Shown here: positions 5,687-9,841 of the stretch, one piece after another
Layout: each line of letters begins with the position of its first letter
Numbering within the stretch: position 1 is the first letter of the stretch
NCBI GenBank assembly: GCA_016931955.1
Contig: JAFGDV010000046.1
Span: forward strand, 1 to 9,841
DNA length: 9,841 nt
Reading direction: 5' to 3'
DNA from: Candidatus Altarchaeota archaeon
GTDB lineage: Archaea > Altiarchaeota > Altiarchaeia > IMC4 > QMZM01
The notes under the pieces: model-generated
Seen by the model: only the letters and a program-made list of their open reading frames with translations
Database searches by the model: none
Told to the model about the DNA's origin: nothing
Position numbers and translations under genes: made by a program

Positions 5687-5729
5687 CTAAGATTGAGTAT
5701 TATTATTTCTATCAGTATAATAATAAAAG
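5687..5729. promoter_or_regulatory. Divergent promoter region between the RtcB-like gene and trmI-polB
   Basis: This 43-base spacer is nearly all A and T and must hold both promoters. For the forward operon, TATTATT at about 5699-5706 is centred roughly 27 bases before the ATG at 5730, fitting a leaderless transcript. For the reverse operon, TTTATTATTA (reverse strand, about 5718-5728) is centred about 36 bases before the ATG at 5686, fitting a leader of about 10 bases. The initiation complexes would overlap, so the two operons may compete. The individual boxes are guesses from position. Confidence 0.4.
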
Positions 5730-6449
5730 ATGTACCTGCTCATAGATGAAAAGGGAAGACACTATCTCGTGAGAGGCGACTCCGACGTGCACACAAACTA
5801 TGGAGTCATCAAAGCGGACGACCTCAAGGAGGAAAACATCGGGGGAGAAATAGAAACACATACAGGCAGGAGATTCTTTCTTGTGAGACCTGATGCGCTG
5901 GATTTCATCAAGAAGGCTAAAAAGGGCCCTCAAAGCGTAACGCTGAAGGACTGCGGACTCATCATAGCTTATACTGGAGTCAGATCAGGGAGCAAGGTAG
6001 TGGACGCTGGAACAGGCTCAGGGATAACGTCCATGTTCCTCGCAAACATCGTATACCCGGAAAGGCTCACAACATATGAGGTCAGGGAAGACTTTTCAGA
6101 GATCGCGAGAGAGAACTTTAGGAAGGCGCGGATAGATAACATCGAACTGAAGATGAAGAGCATATATGATGGAATCGATGAGACAGACCTCGACCTAATC
6201 AACCTCGACCTCCCAGAGCCTTGGAGGGTCGTCGAACACGCTAGATCCTCCCTGAAGGTCGGAGGCTTTCTGGTATCGTATTCTCCAAGCATCGAACAGA
6301 GCAAGAAGTTCCACGACGAACTGGAAGGCTTCGAGTCTGAAACCGTTGAGTGTCTGGTCAGAAACTGGGATATGAAGATCGTGCGCCCTTATTCGAGGAT
6401 GCTTGGACATACAGGCTTCCTCACATTCGCAAGATTGATAAAAAGATGA
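5730..6449 (+). CDS. trmI: tRNA (adenine-N1)-methyltransferase, TrmI-like (m1A57/58)
   Basis: The 239-residue protein has the two-part build of archaeal TrmI: a small N-terminal beta domain (about 1-60) and a class I SAM-dependent methyltransferase domain. Motif I is VVDAGTGSG (90-98), which binds SAM. The acidic residue of motif II is E117 in YEVRED. The catalytic-site motif LDLPEPW (159-165) corresponds to the family's LDLPxPW. The C-terminal signature MLGHTGFLTFAR (224-235) matches the conserved SHTGFL end. It would place m1A at positions 57/58 in the T-loop of tRNAs, where the archaeal enzyme is known to modify both. The start follows an AT-rich divergent spacer without a Shine-Dalgarno. 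Its TGA overlaps the polB start as ATGA. Confidence 0.92.
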   Translation: MYLLIDEKGRHYLVRGDSDVHTNYGVIKADDLKEENIGGEIETHTGRRFFLVRPDALDFIKKAKKGPQSVTLKDCGLIIAYTGVRSGSKVVDAGTGSGITSMFLANIVYPERLTTYEVREDFSEIARENFRKARIDNIELKMKSIYDGIDETDLDLINLDLPEPWRVVEHARSSLKVGGFLVSYSPSIEQSKKFHDELEGFESETVECLVRNWDMKIVRPYSRMLGHTGFLTFARLIKR

Positions 6450-8758
6450 AAACACTCCTTGATGCGGATTACACTACACAAAATGAGAAGGCAGTAGTCC
6501 GACTGTTCTATAAAACGGAATCTGGTAGGGAAATCGAGGAAATCAGTGACTTCAAGCCGTACATATACGTGCTCCCTCGGGAACATGGGCTGGAGAGGCT
6601 GAAAAAGCGGATAGAGAAGCTAAATAGCGTGGAAAAACTGGAAACCGTGCAGATGAGGGACACAGACCATGAGATTGAAGTGTTAAAGGTTACCTTAGAT
6701 CACCCAAAGAACGTCCCAGACCTTCGCCCGCAGATAAAGGAACTCGAAGAATGCAAGGAGGTCCGGGAAGCACACATACCCTTCGCGGAGAGGTACATCA
6801 TTGACGCCGGGCTTGTTCCGATGGATGGCTGCGAAGCACTGGATCTAAGGATAGCGTCATTCGACATGGAGGTCTACAACCCCAGAGGAGAGCCTAAGGC
6901 TGACATAGACCCCATAATAATCATAAGCTACGCAGACAATCATGGCCTTGACAAGGTTTTCACTTATAAGACAGTTGAAGGCTTAGACCTGGATTACTTA
7001 GATGTGCTCAAAAACGAGGAAGACATAATAAAGAAGTTCATCGAAACAATAAAAGAGAGGGGGATAGACATAATCGTCACATACAATGGGGACAACTTCG
7101 ACTTCCCCTACCTCAAGGAGAGGGCTGAAAAACATAAAATCCCGTTATCGCTCGGAGTAGACGACAGCCCAGTGAAGATGGAAAAACGGGGCATGAACCT
7201 CGGCGCACGAGTAAGGGGCAGACCACATATTGACATGTATCCAGTCTGCAGACAAATATTCAACCTATCAAAGTACACCTTAGAGGACGTATACCTTGAG
7301 ATAACAGGCGGGGAGAAGAAGGACATACGGGTCGGGGAGATGGCAGGTATCTGGGATAATCCAACGACGGAAAAGTTCAAAGAACTCTTAGAGTATGCGA
7401 TGAGCGACGCCTCCTCGACATTAGAAATCGCGTTAGATATCCTACCCCTCCACTATGAGATCTCCAGAATAACCAAGGAGTTGATCTATCAGTCATCGAG
7501 GTCAGGCTCAGGGCAGCGGGTTGAATCCCTCCTCATAAAGAAAGCGTTCGAGAAAAAAATCCTTGTGCCGAATAAGCCCTCCGACCGGGTCGTGGATGAG
7601 AGGCAGAGGACAACATATGCTGGAGGTTACGTCGTCGAGCCCAAGAAGGGCATACACGACAACATTCTTTTGTTTGACTTCAGGTCGCTTTACCCCAGCA
7701 TAATCATCTCCCACAACATCGACCCATCCACCCTAGACTGTGAATGCTGCCCGGAGGACCCCTACAGGTCCCCAACAGGACACTATTTCTGCAAAAAAAA
7801 AGTGGGGCTCATACCTGAGACACTCGAAGGGCTGGTGCAGAGACGTATTGATGTAAAGAAGAGGCTGCGAGAGGAAAAAGACCCGAAGAGGGGGAGGTTT
7901 CTTGAAGTAGAACAGCAGGCCCTTAAGGTGTTGGCTAATTCAATGTACGGTTACTTCGGCTTCCCGAGGGCGAGATGGTACTCCAAGGAATGTGCTGAAT
8001 CCATCGCCGCCTTGGGTAGAAAATACATACATCAAACAATAGAGACCGTCCCCAACTTCGGGTTTGAAGTGATTTACGGGGATACTGACTCAGTGTACAT
8101 GATAGATAAAAGCGAATCTAAGCGAAAGGATATACTCAAACACTCCAAGAGCTTTCTGGATAGGATCAACTCCGAGCTCCCGGAGGCCATGGAGCTCGAG
8201 TTCGAGGGTTTCTATCCCCGAGGGATATTCATAACAAAGAAGAGGTACGCCCTCATAGACGAAAAAGACATGCTAATAGTCAAGGGGCTTGAGACCAGGA
8301 GGAGGGATTGGGCGAATATTGCAAAATACACACAGGAGAAGGTCTTAAATGCCCTGTTAAAGGACAAGGACCCCAACAAGGCTGCGAAGATCGTAAAAGA
8401 CGTCGTCCAAGAGATAAAGAAGGGCAAGATGCCCCTAGAGGAGCTTACAATAAACACGCAGATAACCCGGGGCATGGGAGAATACAAGACAGAGGGTCCT
8501 CACATCCAAGCCGCTAAGAAGGCTATAAAGAAGGGATTAGAATTCAAGCAGGGCAGCATCGTAACCTACGTCATCACAAAAAAAGGTGCAAGCATAAGCG
8601 ACAAAGCACAGGTCATAGACTTCGTCGAAGAAGGCGACTATGACGCAGACTACTATGTAAACAACCAGGTTCTGCCCGCAGTCCTAAGGCTTCTTGAGGC
8701 GCTCGGTTACTCAGAAGATGAGCTGAAGGGCTTAGGCAGACAAACAACACTCAGCTAA
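6446..8758 (+). CDS. polB: DNA polymerase B family, replicative type (PolB)
   Basis: The 770-residue enzyme combines proofreading and polymerase domains. The frame is open to 6350, but the ATG at 6446 is chosen because it forms ATGA with the trmI stop and gives the normal MKTLLDADY start. N-terminal uracil-read-ahead pocket residues seen in Pyrococcus/Thermococcus PolB appear present (Y9, P38, V90, P112-F113). Exonuclease motifs: FDMEVY (D140, E142), YNGDNFDF (N214, D219) and YAMSD (Y317, D321). Polymerase motifs: A, DFRSLYPSIIIS from D411; B, KVLANSMYGYFG from K494; C, YGDTDS at 544-549 with D546 and D548; then KKRYALI and KGLETRRRDW. A cysteine group (C432, C434, C435, C449) follows motif A; the 14-residue C435-C449 spacing matches a disulfide of thermococcal enzymes. 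The C-terminus RQTTLS looks like a PCNA-binding box cut before its aromatic pair. The 3' end overlaps the convergent gene by eight bases. Confidence 0.97.
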   Translation: MKTLLDADYTTQNEKAVVRLFYKTESGREIEEISDFKPYIYVLPREHGLERLKKRIEKLNSVEKLETVQMRDTDHEIEVLKVTLDHPKNVPDLRPQIKELEECKEVREAHIPFAERYIIDAGLVPMDGCEALDLRIASFDMEVYNPRGEPKADIDPIIIISYADNHGLDKVFTYKTVEGLDLDYLDVLKNEEDIIKKFIETIKERGIDIIVTYNGDNFDFPYLKERAEKHKIPLSLGVDDSPVKMEKRGMNLGARVRGRPHIDMYPVCRQIFNLSKYTLEDVYLEITGGEKKDIRVGEMAGIWDNPTTEKFKELLEYAMSDASSTLEIALDILPLHYEISRITKELIYQSSRSGSGQRVESLLIKKAFEKKILVPNKPSDRVVDERQRTTYAGGYVVEPKKGIHDNILLFDFRSLYPSIIISHNIDPSTLDCECCPEDPYRSPTGHYFCKKKVGLIPETLEGLVQRRIDVKKRLREEKDPKRGRFLEVEQQALKVLANSMYGYFGFPRARWYSKECAESIAALGRKYIHQTIETVPNFGFEVIYGDTDSVYMIDKSESKRKDILKHSKSFLDRINSELPEAMELEFEGFYPRGIFITKKRYALIDEKDMLIVKGLETRRRDWANIAKYTQEKVLNALLKDKDPNKAAKIVKDVVQEIKKGKMPLEELTINTQITRGMGEYKTEGPHIQAAKKAIKKGLEFKQGSIVTYVITKKGASISDKAQVIDFVEEGDYDADYYVNNQVLPAVLRLLEALGYSEDELKGLGRQTTLS

Positions 8759-9245
8759 CCAATCTCAATGCTAACTGAACTGCTCTATCAGCTTCTGCAG
8801 TATGCAACTTCTCCTTGATCCCCATCTCGTTGAGTTTTTCTTCAATAGAGTCGGCTAAACCACCCGAACCCTTGACTACAATAACTGGTTTTCTGTAGCT
8901 TAATGCCAGACCAATCTCCGAAAGTGTCCCAGACCTCCCGTTTATCGCTATGATCACATCGGAGCAGGAGACTACAAGGGCATTTCTCGCAAGCCCCATA
9001 CCAGTCGTTATCGGAACATCCACATAAGGGTTTGCGTCTTTTTTGTCAGATGAAGGCAGAATCCCCACGGTTATTCCTCCAGCCTTTTTAGCCCCACTGC
9101 AAGCAGCCTCCATAACACCTCCGCGTCCGCCGCATATGAGCAGAGAGCCTGACCTCCCTATATCCCCCCCAATCCTCTCAGAAATCTTCTGGATATTCTG
9201 CGGAATATCCCCATCACAACCTATAACACCTATCCTGGTTTTCAT
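8751..9245 (-). CDS. TIGR00725/LOG-like Rossmann-fold nucleotide-binding protein
   Basis: From the ATG at 9245 the product has 164 residues; a TTG one codon upstream is less likely. It has the small Rossmann fold of the LOG/lysine decarboxylase-like superfamily and resembles the TIGR00725 group. Motifs are IGVIGCDGD (5-13), CGGRGGVMEAA (38-48), NPYVDVPITTGMGLARN (72-88) and NGRSGTLSE (102-110), equivalent to the PGGxGTxxE phosphate-binding loop of LOG phosphoribohydrolases, with Asn-Gly in place of Pro-Gly. LOG enzymes release a base from nucleoside monophosphates; for TIGR00725 members I know no established reaction, so only nucleotide binding is inferred. It begins seven bases after the coiled-coil gene ends, without a clear Shine-Dalgarno, and is probably its operon partner. 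Its 3' end overlaps polB by eight bases. Confidence 0.85.
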   Translation of the reverse strand: MKTRIGVIGCDGDIPQNIQKISERIGGDIGRSGSLLICGGRGGVMEAACSGAKKAGGITVGILPSSDKKDANPYVDVPITTGMGLARNALVVSCSDVIIAINGRSGTLSEIGLALSYRKPVIVVKGSGGLADSIEEKLNEMGIKEKLHTAEADRAVQLALRLVS

Positions 9246-9252
9246 CAAATAA

Positions 9253-9841
9253 TCAGATACTTTCTAATGCAGATAATTTGGCTTCAAATTCTTCTTCGAG
9301 ATGAGAGCTGTCAGCCATCATCTTCTTTAACTTCTCTGAGAGCTCCTTCCTCTTTTGGGTGACTACCCCCATCCTCTCCCGGACCTCGGCCTGCTTTCTG
9401 AGTAGTTCCTCCTTCTTCCCCCTGACGACGGATTTGAATTCCTCAATCTTCTTCTCTTTCTCCTGCTTCTCTTTCTCCAACGCCTGCTCCCTAGCCTCAA
9501 GGTCTTGAATCTGTTTACTGAGGTCCTCTATTTTCTTCTCTAGTTGAGGGGATTCCTCTTGTGATTGCTTTAACTGCTCATCCATCTCCTTGAGTTGCGA
9601 TTCCAGGCTACTGCGTTTATTTGTTGATTCATCAATGTTCTGTGTTATATCGCTCCTTTTTTCCTCTAACTCCTCCAACTGCCTACGAACCTCATCCCTC
9701 TTCTTCAGAAGCTCATCACGCTTCCCCTCAATCTTCGGCCTCTGAGCCTGAATATCCTGAAGCACCATCTCCATCTCCTGACGCTCCTTCCCAACCCCCT
9801 TCTCCCTGACATCCAAATCCTTAACCTGCTTACTAACCTCA
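9253..9841 (-). CDS. Coiled-coil protein, N-terminal part outside the window
   Basis: The visible 195 or so residues are almost wholly Glu, Lys, Gln, Arg, Leu and Asp with heptad-like spacing of Leu/Ile/Val, so they form one long coiled coil. Two low-hydrophobicity interruptions are near ESPQLEKK and ERMGVVTQKR. It ends SALESI before TGA at 9253-9255. A TTG at 9814-9816 could be read as a start, but the frame stays open to the edge and continues the same heptad pattern (EVSKQVKDL), so the gene almost certainly extends to the right. It has no membrane segment and no visible catalytic domain. Candidates are an SMC/Rad50-like arm, a COG1340-type archaeal coiled-coil protein or a structural protein; the missing part would decide. 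The LOG-like gene follows after seven bases. Confidence 0.75.
   Translation of the reverse strand, partial: EVSKQVKDLDVREKGVGKERQEMEMVLQDIQAQRPKIEGKRDELLKKRDEVRRQLEELEEKRSDITQNIDESTNKRSSLESQLKEMDEQLKQSQEESPQLEKKIEDLSKQIQDLEAREQALEKEKQEKEKKIEEFKSVVRGKKEELLRKQAEVRERMGVVTQKRKELSEKLKKMMADSSHLEEEFEAKLSALESI

Noticed and set aside
6350-6445. Extended N-terminus of PolB by 32 residues
   Set aside because: The frame is open, but this stretch overlaps the well-conserved C-terminus of trmI, and the normal PolB start (MKTLLDADY) lies at 6446 in an ATGA overlap.
8835-8839. T5 run as the polB terminator
   Set aside because: Five T's about 80 bases past the stop inside another gene are too weak to call.
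9246-9248. TTG start of the LOG-like gene
   Set aside because: An ATG is the very next codon and gives the conserved beginning MKTRIGVIG.
9621-9809. Proline/serine-rich open frame antisense to the coiled-coil gene
   Set aside because: Its composition is the mirror of Glu/Lys/Leu-rich codons on the other strand; it has no start signals or recognisable domain.
9253-9816. Coiled-coil gene starting at the TTG at 9816
   Set aside because: The same frame and heptad pattern continue to the window edge, so the TTG is most likely an internal leucine codon.
1-9841. CRISPR array, insertion sequence, tRNA or rRNA gene
   Set aside because: Spacers between genes are at most a few tens of bases (74 at the longest apart from the left end), and I saw no regularly spaced repeats, transposase motifs, terminal inverted repeats or tRNA T-loop/cloverleaf pattern.

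Overview
The window is a compact piece of an archaeal chromosome. The evidence for Archaea is a two-repeat TATA-binding protein, a B-family replicative DNA polymerase, a NucS/EndoMS-type endonuclease, a small two-helix membrane protein of the archaeal DUF131/TIGR00304 type, TATA-like boxes placed for leaderless or short-leader transcripts, and a T-rich terminator without a hairpin. Arginine is mostly AGG/AGA and ATA is a common isoleucine codon, which fits many (often thermophilic) archaea. The gene set looks euryarchaeal in the broad sense, but I cannot name a lineage from the sequence.

Layout, left to right. Positions 1-83 hold the last codons of an unidentified gene. Positions 113-268 hold an uninitiated C-terminal remnant of a YbhB/YbcL (PEBP) family gene. 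A forward cluster follows: a LysE-like exporter (307-933), a minimal GH15 glycoside hydrolase (964-2031) and a NucS-like endonuclease (2028-2759, overlapping the previous gene by ATGA). It meets the convergent TBP gene (3301-2756) with a 4-base overlap. TBP diverges from a small membrane protein gene (3376-3612). Next is a reverse two-gene operon (5686-3616): a strongly diverged RtcB-like protein followed, after one base, by an endonuclease IV/xylose isomerase-like TIM barrel. Diverging from it is a forward operon of a TrmI-like tRNA m1A methyltransferase (5730-6449) and PolB (6446-8758), joined by ATGA. It converges with a reverse pair: a TIGR00725/LOG-like nucleotide-binding protein (9245-8751) preceded by a coiled-coil protein that runs off the right edge.

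Functionally the window is rich in information processing: PolB, NucS, TBP, TrmI and the RtcB-like/endonuclease IV-like pair. The most novel element is that pair. The 415-residue protein keeps, in order, a Cys, an NHxxE, three further His positions and a C-terminal Lys that match the RtcB RNA-ligase active site. It has lost the usual metal-binding Asp and the Arg of HGAGR, and it is shorter in the N-terminal half. Its translationally coupled partner has candidates for all nine metal-ligand positions of endonuclease IV. I infer an undescribed RNA or DNA end-processing module, but its substrate is unknown.
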